Positions 18,382-27,242 of a DNA stretch of 64,000 nt are shown piece by piece. This stretch comes from Maledivibacter halophilus. GTDB lineage: Bacteria; Bacillota; Clostridia; Peptostreptococcales; Caminicellaceae. The position numbers and the translations under genes were made by a program. The stretch lies in the NCBI RefSeq assembly GCF_900167445.1, contig NZ_FUZT01000008.1, forward strand, positions 216,729 to 280,728. The letters run 5' to 3'. Under the pieces are notes generated by a model. That model saw only the letters and a list, made by a program, of their open reading frames with translations. It ran no database searches and was not told the origin of the DNA. Every line of letters begins with the position of its first letter. The first letter of the stretch is position 1.

Positions 18382-18720
18382 CTAATAATTAGATAGTCTT
18401 TTAAAATCCCATTCATCAAGATATTTGTACTTGTACACCTTTTGACTTTTTGCAAATCTAATCATAAACTTCATCTGATCATAGGCTGAAATATTTGTAA
18501 TATCTTTTGTGAACATCATTACTGCTGCTGAAATTGAGCATAAAATAAACACTACTGAAAAGGTAGTGTTCTTCGTTAATATATATATGATTGTGTCTAT
18601 TCCTCCAGCTATAAGTGTAACTATAGCTGACTTAATAAGTTCTTCTTTTCCAAAGCCTTCAAATAATTCTGTTCTTGTTTTAAGACCAAGGGGTATGTAT
18701 AAGGATTGATTTTGCTTCAA
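18382..18720 (-). CDS. PrgI-like conjugation membrane protein
   Basis: A 112-residue protein with two transmembrane helices (about 30-70), an IPLGLKTRTELFEGFGKEEL N-terminus and a basic C-terminus. Order and shape match the PrgI/VirB3-like proteins of Gram-positive conjugation systems, which normally precede VirB4. Here the prepilin peptidase follows instead. The TTG start at 18720 has AAGGAGG upstream. Confidence 0.65.
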   Translation of the reverse strand: MKQNQSLYIPLGLKTRTELFEGFGKEELIKSAIVTLIAGGIDTIIYILTKNTTFSVVFILCSISAAVMMFTKDITNISAYDQMKFMIRFAKSQKVYKYKYLDEWDFKRLSNY

Positions 18721-18800
18721 TATATCGCCTCCTTAAAAACAACTACTAATTACTGTCACACCACCCATAGAGCTAATAATACTTGGGAGTATAATAAATA

Positions 18801-19010
18801 TTACATATAATACCCGACCACTATATCCTTTATCTGCCACACACTCTCAGCAATAATGTAAAACACTACTATATTCCTAGCTTTTTTCTTGTATCCCTCT
18901 GATTCTTGTTCATTTCCTCCAATTTTAATAAGACAGAACACCACTCTAAATGATGCACCTACTCTGATTAATACTATAAAGGCATCGGCCATTTCCTTTA
19001 ATAAATCCAT
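18801..19010 (-). CDS. Small membrane protein of the conjugation operon
   Basis: A 69-residue protein with two hydrophobic helices separated by a charged loop. The start is the ATG at 19010 with GGGAGG upstream. It lies 13 nt after the TrbL-like gene. Small two-helix proteins of the pilin or Maff2 type are common here, but the identity is not certain. Confidence 0.5.
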   Translation of the reverse strand: MDLLKEMADAFIVLIRVGASFRVVFCLIKIGGNEQESEGYKKKARNIVVFYIIAESVWQIKDIVVGYYM

Positions 19011-19022
19011 CAATACCTCCCA

Positions 19023-19856
19023 CTACTTTTTAAATGCTCTCTTTGCTATTTGTACTAGCCTTATTCCTGAATATGCAGTTCCCATTGGATTACCTGTGCC
19101 ACCTGATACTATAATGAACTCTTGTAGAAATCTCGGTGTCTTTATTGCTAGCATTAAGGCAGCTATTCCCCAAAACACATGTAAATTTAACATTAGTCCT
19201 ACACCAAGCTTTGCAAGGACTATTTGAATAAGTACAGCTAGTGTTGACTGGAAAAATTTTTGTATATAGGTTCTAAATACTCCTCCGTCTGAGTCTATTA
19301 AGCCACTGCAAGCAAGGGGTAAGCCTACTCTAAGTATGAATATTTCCATACCTCTTATTAAAAACTGTATGTATAATAGAAAAAAACAGATAAAGAATAT
19401 TAGCGATACTATTGCTGTAAATAGCCCTGCTGTTGATATACCAGATATTATAGATGTAAAATCTTCATTCATTCCTAATCCTATAGCTGTCAATATTTTA
19501 TTTGTCATATCCTCTATTATTGTAGCCATCCAACCATATAGTGTGGGAAATGATACTGCTATGGCTAGTGCTTTAAAAAATCCTGTTAAAAGTATTAATG
19601 GGTCAATTTCTGCATCTCCATCTGTCCATAGTATGTAAATATCAAATCCCTTCTTTAAAAATTTTAAAACTATCAAGGATATTCCAAAGCTAAAAAATAT
19701 ATCAAATACCTTGGTAAATCCATTTGTTTTTAGAAGGGTTCCCATATATGTTTCAGCATATAAAGCTATTGGACTTAACCCCTCTAATACTGAGTTTGCA
19801 TACGTTAAACACCCATTTAATATTGCCACTATAAGGAGAACTAAAAGAACTTCCAA
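19023..19856 (-). CDS. TrbL/VirB6-like conjugal transfer membrane protein
   Basis: A polytopic protein of 277 residues with about six hydrophobic segments and an ATIIEDMTNKIL cytoplasmic or periplasmic loop. Size and position between VirD4 and the PrgI-like gene fit the VirB6/TrbL channel component. The TTG at 19856 is preferred because AAAGGAGG lies upstream; earlier starts would pass through a terminator hairpin at 19883-19918. It would form part of the inner-membrane DNA-transfer channel. Confidence 0.7.
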   Translation of the reverse strand: MEVLLVLLIVAILNGCLTYANSVLEGLSPIALYAETYMGTLLKTNGFTKVFDIFFSFGISLIVLKFLKKGFDIYILWTDGDAEIDPLILLTGFFKALAIAVSFPTLYGWMATIIEDMTNKILTAIGLGMNEDFTSIISGISTAGLFTAIVSLIFFICFFLLYIQFLIRGMEIFILRVGLPLACSGLIDSDGGVFRTYIQKFFQSTLAVLIQIVLAKLGVGLMLNLHVFWGIAALMLAIKTPRFLQEFIIVSGGTGNPMGTAYSGIRLVQIAKRAFKK

Positions 19857-19882
19857 TCCATCGCCTCCTTTGTTTTTGACAT

Positions 19883-19918
19883 AAAAAAACCTATTGACTA
19901 AATTGCTAATCAATAGGT
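19883..19918 (-). terminator. Intrinsic terminator upstream of the TrbL-like gene
   Basis: A perfect 9-bp stem (19889-19897 with 19910-19918) is followed by a seven-T run on the minus strand. It separates the 19931 gene from the TrbL-like gene. Confidence 0.75.
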
Positions 19919-19930
19919 AATATTCATTAT

Positions 19931-20221
19931 CTAAATTATTTTTGTTGTCTTTAATACTCGGATACAATCTCCAAATCCCTGTATATAGCTTATATAATTA
20001 CGTTCAACTGCTAACACATTCTTCTCATGTAAATATTCCTCTATAAGTTTTTTCTCTTCTTCGTCTAGAGCTGATATTATCTTATCTACTTTACAGCTTA
20101 ATTCAAGTATTCTTTTTTGCAGCATTTCCATATCCTCATCAGATTCTTTCACTTTCTGAAAATTATATTCTAATAATTCTGTTATTAAATCCCTTACAAA
20201 CATCTCATATTTTATTTCCAT
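19931..20221 (-). CDS. Small helical protein, unknown (DUF6809-like)
   Basis: A 96-residue, mostly helical acidic protein with a heptad-like middle (LELSCKVDKIISALDEEEKKLIEEY) and a conserved-looking SYIQGFGDCIRVL end. I recall similar small proteins (DUF6809-like) in clostridial mobile elements, but this is a weak match. It lies opposite the XRE gene across a shared control region. Confidence 0.45.
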   Translation of the reverse strand: MEIKYEMFVRDLITELLEYNFQKVKESDEDMEMLQKRILELSCKVDKIISALDEEEKKLIEEYLHEKNVLAVERNYISYIQGFGDCIRVLKTTKII

Positions 20222-20369
20222 ATTCCCACCCTTAATTAAAATTTTCTAATCTTCTTTTAACCTCTTTTTCATCATATACCGCTCAATAATTTCTATATTT
20301 TTTACCTTTATTTATTTTCTTCCTTAGTCAGTCATAAAAAGTCTTAATATATAATACTATAAAATTATT

Positions 20370-20438
20370 ATCTCTCATTTTGGGAGATTTGTCAATATCT
20401 CATTTTGAACGATATATAATAATTTTGAGGTGAGTATT
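20370..20438 (+). promoter_or_regulatory. Promoter and operator-like repeats of the XRE regulator
   Basis: TCTCATTTTG occurs twice (near 20374 and 20398), the first copy as part of a TCTC...GAGA dyad. A TTGTCA box lies between the copies and a TATATAAT-type -10 region follows near 20412-20420. The repeats are placed for autoregulation by the XRE protein. Confidence 0.45.
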
Positions 20439-20669
20439 ATGTTGATTGAAAGACTAAAAGATTTAAGAGAAGATAACGACTTATTACAAAAACATGTGGC
20501 TAAAGCACTAAAAATTCCAGAAAGAACATATGGTAATTATGAACTTGGACATAGAAAAATACCTATTGAGATTTTAATTGAATTAGCAAAGTTTTATAAT
20601 ACAAGTACTGATTACATTTTAGGGCTAACTGATAAAAAACAACCATATCCACCATCAAATAAGTATTAG
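20439..20669 (+). CDS. XRE-family transcriptional regulator
   Basis: A 76-residue protein that is almost all helix-turn-helix: LREDNDLLQKHVAKALKIPERTYGNYELG and later IPIEILIELAKFYNTSTDYILGL are Cro/C1-type. The ATG at 20439 has GAGGTGAG upstream. It is the only plus-strand gene in the conjugation block, has its own promoter and terminator, and lies between two transfer genes, so it likely represses the transfer operon or itself. Confidence 0.75.
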   Translation: MLIERLKDLREDNDLLQKHVAKALKIPERTYGNYELGHRKIPIEILIELAKFYNTSTDYILGLTDKKQPYPPSNKY

Positions 20670-20703
20670 GCTTGCAATTATATTTTGCAAGCCCTTCTTT
20701 TTT
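20669..20703 (+). terminator. Terminator of the XRE gene
   Basis: A perfect 9-bp stem GGCTTGCAA / TTGCAAGCC (20669-20693) is followed by CTTCTTTTTT on the plus strand, right after the XRE stop codon. Confidence 0.85.
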
Positions 20704-20936
20704 CATTGACCGTTAAAATTAAACATCTCTGTTATCTTTTCAGTTAAAGTTGGCAGTATTGTATCTTTGAAAAGCATATATAATCCTGAAAGGATTAATC
20801 CTCCTACTACCACACTTATTAAGATTTTTAAGGCTGTATCTATAAATCCTTCTCCCTTATTGGATTTTAGTATCTTTTTTGTTTTACTTAACATGTTCAT
20901 TCCTTTAATTTGTGTTCTTACTATAAAATTTCTCAT
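20703..20936 (-). CDS. Small pseudopilin-like membrane protein (DUF6133-like)
   Basis: A 77-residue product whose middle reads KSNKGEGFIDTALKILIS, again a Gly-Glu junction before a hydrophobic helix, as in the pseudopilins at 5231 and 5776. It may be a substrate of the A24 peptidase. AGGAGG precedes the ATG at 20936. Its 3' end meets the XRE terminator. Confidence 0.5.
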   Translation of the reverse strand: MRNFIVRTQIKGMNMLSKTKKILKSNKGEGFIDTALKILISVVVGGLILSGLYMLFKDTILPTLTEKITEMFNFNGQ

Positions 20937-20967
20937 TATAAATTCCTCCTGGTTTTATAATTTATTT

Positions 20968-21315
20968 TTATTGATAATAACCAATAATTAGGTTTAAAAT
21001 TGCTGACCCAAGGACAGCTCCAATACAAGATACAATGGCTGTTGTTATACGATTATTCCATTTTTTTACGTCCATTTCATCTGCTGCACTTCTTCTTATG
21101 CAAAAGTATATTATTAGTAATCCTGCAACTATTGGAGCCAATACCATGAGCCATACTGTTACATCATTTATAAGCTTTTCTGTTCCTTTGACCAGCTTAC
21201 TGTCTTTTACCTTTGGGGCAGCATAGACGGGGATTGTATATGCAATTACAATACCTGCTGAAATTATTAATGCTTTCAGTCCCTTTAACGCTTTTTCAAA
21301 TTGCGAAATTATCAA
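20968..21315 (-). CDS. VirB2/TrbC-like pilin
   Basis: A 115-residue protein with an N-terminal signal-like helix ending VYAAP and two further hydrophobic helices (about 53-71 and 90-110) with a short basic loop. This is the layout of VirB2/TrbC conjugative pilins. The TTG start at 21315 has GGAGG upstream. It lies 20 nt after virD4. Confidence 0.55.
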   Translation of the reverse strand: MIISQFEKALKGLKALIISAGIVIAYTIPVYAAPKVKDSKLVKGTEKLINDVTVWLMVLAPIVAGLLIIYFCIRRSAADEMDVKKWNNRITTAIVSCIGAVLGSAILNLIIGYYQ

Positions 21316-21335
21316 TAGCTAGTCCTCCTTCCTAT

Positions 21336-23393
21336 TCATTTTTGTTTTGTAGTCTCCCTCCTCATATCCTTTAGTGATACTTTTGGTTGTTCACATAGAG
21401 CTTTAAAGTAGACCCAAACATTCCATAGATCCATATCATTAGTTTTTTCAATTCTCCGTCTCCGTCTTTTTTCTCTAAGCTCTCTAACTGCTCTATTATG
21501 CTCTTTATCTCCTAGTCCAAATATGATATTAAAGCTCCATCTTGATAAATCTGGACTATACATCATAGCTGGATTGCTCCTAGATATAACTAAGGAATAT
21601 GGTCTTGAAATAAGCCTTACTTCATCTGGTGTAAGTAAGGCTCTGCTTGTAAGGTTTAGACTATGGGAGCTTGATGGTGCTGAGTATTTACCGTGGGAAG
21701 CACTTAGGGTATAGGTGCTTACTGTGTAATTCCCCAGTTTTTTTGATATTTCTTCTAGGGTTTCAAGATCATCTGCCTGGAGATAAATCCAGTTTTCACA
21801 GTTGCTTTTGATGGTTTTGGAGATTTCCTTACCATACTTTTCATCAATCTGTGCAAAGGATTGTACAAATAAGTTAAAGCGTATTCCTCTACCTCCTCCT
21901 ACTGTAAGCTTTGCTCCAAAATCAGCTATTTTAGCAAAGTTTCCATACTCATCTAGGATAAAGTTTACTCTTCTTTTGAGCCTTCCACCTCGCTTATCAG
22001 CTTCATTTACTAATAATTCATAGTGCTGTGATACTAATAAGCTTGCTAGACTGTAATAGGTTGTTTTTTCATCGGGTAGTACTATGAATAATGCTGTTTT
22101 TTCTTCTCCCAGCTTATTTGGATCATAGTCGCTAATGTTTGTCATGGAATTAATGAATGGATTTGTGAATAGTCTAAGGGTTGTTAAAGCAGCAGTATAA
22201 AAGCTTCCTCTTGTCTTATCTGGAGCTACCTCAGATATGGATAATAGTCCTCTGGCAGGATGTGACTGCTTTAGGGTTTTGACATATTCTACTATTGGCA
22301 TTTTTCCATTGATGGTTTTGCACATTTCTGAAATGAAATAAAATACATTAGTCATATTCTGATACTTTTTATTCAATCTATCTTTGTTATCATAGACTAC
22401 TGACATTATTGAGCTTGCTATGATGCTGGCTTCCCCATCGGTCCAAATTCTTTCCCCCTTGGCTTCCCCTACAAGCTGTGATGTTAAATCCCAAGTTTTA
22501 TCTATGGCTTTAGGAATATTTCCTTCATCAACTGCATCAATAATCGGCTGTAGAAAGTTATATCTTGTGCTTTTAAATGGGTTTTTAAAGTCTATTGTTA
22601 TGACCTTATATCCCATTCTTTCTAGGTATGGAGCTGTATACTGATTTAATTCTCCCTTAGGATCTGAAATCACCATGCTTTCTCCTGCTAGGGCTAGAGT
22701 TCCTATTGTTTGAAGCACTACTGTTCGGGTTTTACCACTTCTTGTTGCTCCTATGCAAAGGCTGTGAACGTCATCACCTATGTAGTAGATTTTTTCCTTG
22801 TTTTTGTCCTTATGATGCCCTAAGACTATACCCCCCTGTGATATATATGTTTTTTCACATAAGGGATTCTCTTTGGCTTCCGCTGCTTGTAGATTTGTTT
22901 CCTTAAAGCTTTCTTCAAAATACTTTTCCTTGATTTCTTTCTGCTCATTTTTGTCATCCCCCTCATCATTCATATCATCATAGCCCTTTGACATAAGGTC
23001 TTTAATATTGTTATCTCTTGTATCTAATACAAAGCTTTCAAAGCTACTATCCTTATCATTCAGCCATCTTGCAGAGCCAAATTGGTTTTGTCCTGCTGGT
23101 ACAGGGGTTTTAATGTCAGGAGTTATTTCTACCAGCTCACTTTGATAGGGCTTGTTATTAGCAATATAGTAGAAAACTGACATTAGAAGTATAAATCCTT
23201 GAAAGCATAGAAAAAGCAGCAGATGGGTTTTATCTGCTGCTAGGCTTTTTATACATTCTATTAAACTTAATATCTGTAGGGTTTTCATTTTTCTTAATAA
23301 CAAATAATGAACATTGGTTGAAAAGAATAGGTTAGCTATCAGTCCAAGGATAAATATTAGGGATGATATATATAGTTTTTCTTTTTTCTTCAA
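21336..23393 (-). CDS. virD4: VirD4/TraG-type coupling ATPase
   Basis: A 685-residue protein with two N-terminal transmembrane helices and a large cytoplasmic ATPase domain. Walker A is IGATRSGKTRTV near residue 215 and Walker B is VNFILDEYGNFA near 475. PDEKTTYYSLASLLVSQHYE and the C-terminal TPDEVRLI are typical of the TraG/TraD family. It would bring the relaxase-DNA complex to the transfer channel. The relaxase lies about 3 kb upstream in the same orientation. Confidence 0.9.
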   Translation of the reverse strand: MKKKEKLYISSLIFILGLIANLFFSTNVHYLLLRKMKTLQILSLIECIKSLAADKTHLLLFLCFQGFILLMSVFYYIANNKPYQSELVEITPDIKTPVPAGQNQFGSARWLNDKDSSFESFVLDTRDNNIKDLMSKGYDDMNDEGDDKNEQKEIKEKYFEESFKETNLQAAEAKENPLCEKTYISQGGIVLGHHKDKNKEKIYYIGDDVHSLCIGATRSGKTRTVVLQTIGTLALAGESMVISDPKGELNQYTAPYLERMGYKVITIDFKNPFKSTRYNFLQPIIDAVDEGNIPKAIDKTWDLTSQLVGEAKGERIWTDGEASIIASSIMSVVYDNKDRLNKKYQNMTNVFYFISEMCKTINGKMPIVEYVKTLKQSHPARGLLSISEVAPDKTRGSFYTAALTTLRLFTNPFINSMTNISDYDPNKLGEEKTALFIVLPDEKTTYYSLASLLVSQHYELLVNEADKRGGRLKRRVNFILDEYGNFAKIADFGAKLTVGGGRGIRFNLFVQSFAQIDEKYGKEISKTIKSNCENWIYLQADDLETLEEISKKLGNYTVSTYTLSASHGKYSAPSSSHSLNLTSRALLTPDEVRLISRPYSLVISRSNPAMMYSPDLSRWSFNIIFGLGDKEHNRAVRELREKRRRRRIEKTNDMDLWNVWVYFKALCEQPKVSLKDMRRETTKQK

Positions 23394-23411
23394 TTAATCT
23401 CTCCCTTCATT

Positions 23412-25982
23412 TTACTCAAAATAGTATTCTACACTATATGTAATATTGGATTTGTTATACATACACCTATGGTTTGTATAGTAATAAAATTCTAGCTTTG
23501 TATATTTTCCTTTGTCTAATGATCCTGTCATTGTTATACCGTTATTAGTATATTCAATGTCTATCTGCTCCCAAGAATCGGTGATCGGATTGTAGCCTTT
23601 GATTCTTCCGTGGTCACTACCGTTGTGTCCTGAAACTGGTGGTACAGTAAAGGTGTACTCTACTATACTTGCTCCTTCTATTCCCTGTTCTATTATTGTT
23701 GAATCAGGTCCTGTTAATGTCATTCCACCACCATTTTGTGAATCTGCCACAAAGAATACAATAGCTGATTGTGGTGATTCTGCTCCTGCTTCATCCACTG
23801 CCTTTACTTTTACTACATTTTTACCAAGGGGATACTTACCTGTTTCAGCTACTCTACCTTCCCAAACATAAGTAATATCATCACCATCTGAGTCATTTGA
23901 GCTTGCTGTAATTGTAATGCTGGTATTAGGAGGAACACTATTGCCATCTGGTGTTCTAGTAATGACTGGTGTTGTTGGTGGATTATTTTCCACATCAAAA
24001 TTAACAATAGCCCACTCTGAATAAAGACCATAGCTATCCTTAGCTCTCACTTTTACTGTATTGCTTCCAGCTGGGTAATAATTATCAGTTGTCTTACCGA
24101 CATACTCATAGATTACTGTATCACCATCGGGATCTGTAGAATCTATATTAAGATTTACTTTAAACCTTCCATCTGAAATTTCTCTTGTAACATCTGCTGT
24201 GATACTTGGGATTGATGGCGGATTGTTAGTTACACTTACACTGTTTGAATAGGTAAACACTCTATTTGTACTATCGGTTATTGTTCCTGTAAGTGTATAA
24301 TCGCCAGCCTGGTTAAAGCTAATAGCTCCACCATTATTAGTAATGTCCCCAGTTAAATACTTTGATATATCTACAGTCTGACCATCCTTTGATAAGCTCC
24401 AAGCAACCTTTAAAGCTCCAATATCTGTTGGACTTGTAATTAAATTAAATTCACTCCCAATATGGAGACTATCGGAAAGGCTTATATTTATCTTTGGTAT
24501 TGGATAAATTTCTATAGTATCTTTAAATACAAACGCTCTACCAGTCCCATCTTTTGCTGTTGCTTTTAAGCTATATTTCCCTTTATCCCTGAATCTTATT
24601 GATCCACCGTTATTATCAAGACTTCCTTCAATGTATATTGATATATCTACTGATTCACCGTCCTTCTGTAAAGTCCATACAATATTATTTGACCCTATCT
24701 CATTTAAATCTGTAATTACATCTATCTTACTATCTGTATGTCCAGTCTGAGGTAAGTCAAAGCTTGCTTTGATTATTGGATAAATTTTAATACTATCCTC
24801 ATATTCAAAAACTCTTCCAGCCTCATCGGTAATTAATGCTTTCAAGGTGTAATTTCCTTTTTCTTTAAGGGTAATTACTCCACCATCATTAGATAAATCT
24901 TCTACTAAAGCTGTGACTTGATCTTCCTTTTCTAAGCTCCATACAATATCAAGCTCACCCAATTCTTCAGCATTTGTAATAACCTCTATTTTGCTATCGG
25001 TATGTGCATATGCTCCTAGATCAAACGTTGCTTTTGGGATAGGATATACTTTAATTAATTTACTGAATTCAAATTCTTTGTTTCCATAATTAGTAGCTTG
25101 TGCTGTAAGCTTATATATTCCTTTGTCTGAAAAATTTATAGCTCCACCAGTTGTACTTAGTGGAGCTTCAAGCTCTACTTCTACCATTTCATCGTCTTCA
25201 TTTTGTTTCTCTAGCTTCCAAATAAGCTCTTTTACATTTTCTGTGGCAGCTTCTATTTCAATTTCCTTATCGGTATGTGTATACTGTGGCAAAGAAAATT
25301 GAACCTTTGAAGCAGGATAATGCTTCCTTCTGTGGGTTTTATTTTCTATATCAATTTCCTTATTCATGACTTTTTGCTGATTAATTAACATTTTAACTGC
25401 TTCGGCTCTAGTAGCCAGTCCATTAGGTCTAAATGTATTATCTGGGTAGCCTGATATTATTCCATAATATTCTGCTAGATATATGTATCCTTTATCTTCT
25501 TTTTTTATATTTTCATCATCATCAAACTTAATATTAGCAGCCATTTTTCTAGTCTTTTTGTCTTTATCTATTGCTCTTATAATCATTTTAGCTATTTCAG
25601 CCCTAGTTATTTCTTCATCAGCTAAATATCCATTTACGTACTCATCAGGAATAATTACTTCTTTTTCTACTAATGCCTCAATAAATTTTTCTGACCATAA
25701 GCCTTCTATTTCCTTAAAAACTACAGTTTTTTCTTTAGATATTTCTTCTTTAAGACCTAGTATTCTATACATCAATGTGCTAAATTCACTCCTAGATATA
25801 TTGTCATCGGGTTTGAAAGTGCCATCGGGATAACCACTTATAATATCTTGATTTACAAGATCTATTATCTCCTTTTCTGCCCAATGTTCTTTAATATCAG
25901 AAAAAGTAGTATTCTTTGCATATACATTAGTTGAAAATACAATAAGCAGCGTTATTACTATTACTATCTTAGATTTTTTCAT
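23412..25982 (-). CDS. S-layer-homology surface protein with Ig-like repeats
   Basis: An 856-residue secreted protein with a signal peptide (1-22) and three SLH domains at about 27-75, 88-137 and 150-198, containing GYPDGTFKP and GYPDNTFRP. After a basic linker there are four imperfect repeats of about 90 residues starting near 220 (each with a HTD-type motif and NNGG or NDGG), then two PKD/Ig-like domains. SLH domains bind pyruvylated secondary wall polymers, so it is probably anchored to the cell wall and displayed. Its place next to virD4 suggests a mating-pair adhesin. Confidence 0.8.
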   Translation of the reverse strand: MKKSKIVIVITLLIVFSTNVYAKNTTFSDIKEHWAEKEIIDLVNQDIISGYPDGTFKPDDNISRSEFSTLMYRILGLKEEISKEKTVVFKEIEGLWSEKFIEALVEKEVIIPDEYVNGYLADEEITRAEIAKMIIRAIDKDKKTRKMAANIKFDDDENIKKEDKGYIYLAEYYGIISGYPDNTFRPNGLATRAEAVKMLINQQKVMNKEIDIENKTHRRKHYPASKVQFSLPQYTHTDKEIEIEAATENVKELIWKLEKQNEDDEMVEVELEAPLSTTGGAINFSDKGIYKLTAQATNYGNKEFEFSKLIKVYPIPKATFDLGAYAHTDSKIEVITNAEELGELDIVWSLEKEDQVTALVEDLSNDGGVITLKEKGNYTLKALITDEAGRVFEYEDSIKIYPIIKASFDLPQTGHTDSKIDVITDLNEIGSNNIVWTLQKDGESVDISIYIEGSLDNNGGSIRFRDKGKYSLKATAKDGTGRAFVFKDTIEIYPIPKINISLSDSLHIGSEFNLITSPTDIGALKVAWSLSKDGQTVDISKYLTGDITNNGGAISFNQAGDYTLTGTITDSTNRVFTYSNSVSVTNNPPSIPSITADVTREISDGRFKVNLNIDSTDPDGDTVIYEYVGKTTDNYYPAGSNTVKVRAKDSYGLYSEWAIVNFDVENNPPTTPVITRTPDGNSVPPNTSITITASSNDSDGDDITYVWEGRVAETGKYPLGKNVVKVKAVDEAGAESPQSAIVFFVADSQNGGGMTLTGPDSTIIEQGIEGASIVEYTFTVPPVSGHNGSDHGRIKGYNPITDSWEQIDIEYTNNGITMTGSLDKGKYTKLEFYYYTNHRCMYNKSNITYSVEYYFE

Positions 25983-26085
25983 ATTAATTCAATCCTTTCT
26001 TTATTTTGATTTTAAAATTTTAAATTTATATCTCTGTATACAGGTGCTGACAATAAAACAGCTTCTTCGCTTATACATCATTATT

Positions 26086-26280
26086 TTACCTCTTGGTATT
26101 TTTAGCTCTATCATATATACATTTGTTTATCATACAGTGAATTTTTGTTTTATCATTTCCGAAGCTATCTTTACCATCTCTATAATAGGTTAGAAGGAAC
26201 GGACAGCTAAAGCATTTACATTTATGATTTTTGAATGCGATTCCATGCAAAATATTCTCTCCTCTCTGATTATCTTTCAT
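26086..26280 (-). CDS. Small cysteine-rich protein
   Basis: A 64-residue protein with CKCFSCPF and a later CMINKC, four to five cysteines that could bind zinc or an iron-sulphur cluster. Its start overlaps the end of the relaxase gene by 11 nt, suggesting coupling. It is a candidate accessory factor of mobilization; the family is not recognised. Confidence 0.5.
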   Translation of the reverse strand: MKDNQRGENILHGIAFKNHKCKCFSCPFLLTYYRDGKDSFGNDKTKIHCMINKCIYDRAKNTKR

Positions 26281-27238
26281 GGTCTATTTTCTTATCCCAA
26301 TTAAGCCCCCTTCCTTTTTTAAGCTCTGCTATTCTTTCCTTTAGTGCATCTCCTTTCAGATCTCTATTCTTAAGAAAGGTTAAGGGATAGTTGCTTTGAT
26401 TGGTGCTAGTTGATTTTGACAGCATATAAATTGACGAAATTAAAAGCTCCATTCGATTATGAAGGAGCCTCTTATCCTGGTACTTTTTATTTAATTCAAA
26501 GGTTTTTAATAGGTTTTCTTTTGTAAATTTTTCAGGTGGATAGAGCTTTCTATTCCTGCATTTCTTGCCGTCAGGAGTTATAAAGGTTATGTATTTTCTA
26601 TTATCTTCCCAGCCTACCTTATAGCCCAGCTTTTCCATGCTAGTAATGAATTCTTCCCTGCTTGATGAATTTCTCATGCATTCCTTTACCGCTAGATATA
26701 ATTCATATTTCCAAGACGCTCCCTTCTTTTTACTTCTATACTCACCACGATTTTTATAGTTACCTTCTTTGCCTTTTACAACAATTAGACCGTACTGACG
26801 ACAAAGCTCATCGGAACAATCCTTTAATTCCTGAAGCTGCTCCTTTGATAGCTGCCATTTGAGTCCTGTGTCTGCATTGACAGTGTTTACAATAAAGTGG
26901 GTATGTAGGTGTGGCTTATCGGTATGAACTGCATATACTACTTGAAATCCTTTGAACATTTTATGCTGTAATAGCTTATCTGCTATTTCTTTTATAGTCT
27001 CTGGACTTGCTTTGTCTAGGGGAGAAAAGGATTGGATAAAATGAATATACTGTCTGCCATTTTCTTTTTTATAGTTTTGCTTGGTGAGTACAAATTCTTC
27101 ATAGGCAGTAGCGGTATTACAGTTTAGCCCTGCGGTTAGATGATACTGAGTTTTTTGGAGATGTAAGATATATGTGATGGCTCTTTTCATAGCTGAATAG
27201 GTGCTGTTTTTTCCTTTCACAAAGTCTATTATAGCTAT
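26270..27238 (-). CDS. MobP-type relaxase with an AUA start
   Basis: The relaxase domain fills the first 200 residues. HTDKPHLHTHFIVN contains the metal-binding three-histidine motif and YILHLQKTQ lies in the N-terminal region. The enzyme would nick oriT and stay bound to the 5' end. The usual family start (Met-Ala-x-Ile) aligns with an AUA codon at 27238, with AGGTG upstream. The first standard codon, a GTG at 27220, has no ribosome site and would remove these residues. It follows mobC by a few nucleotides. Confidence 0.8.
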   Translation of the reverse strand: MAIIDFVKGKNSTYSAMKRAITYILHLQKTQYHLTAGLNCNTATAYEEFVLTKQNYKKENGRQYIHFIQSFSPLDKASPETIKEIADKLLQHKMFKGFQVVYAVHTDKPHLHTHFIVNTVNADTGLKWQLSKEQLQELKDCSDELCRQYGLIVVKGKEGNYKNRGEYRSKKKGASWKYELYLAVKECMRNSSSREEFITSMEKLGYKVGWEDNRKYITFITPDGKKCRNRKLYPPEKFTKENLLKTFELNKKYQDKRLLHNRMELLISSIYMLSKSTSTNQSNYPLTFLKNRDLKGDALKERIAELKKGRGLNWDKKIDHER

Positions 27239-27242
27239 AGTA

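Noticed and set aside
18547..18573. Hairpin AACACTAC/GTAGTGTT as terminator
   Set aside because: It lies within the PrgI-like coding region and lacks a T run.
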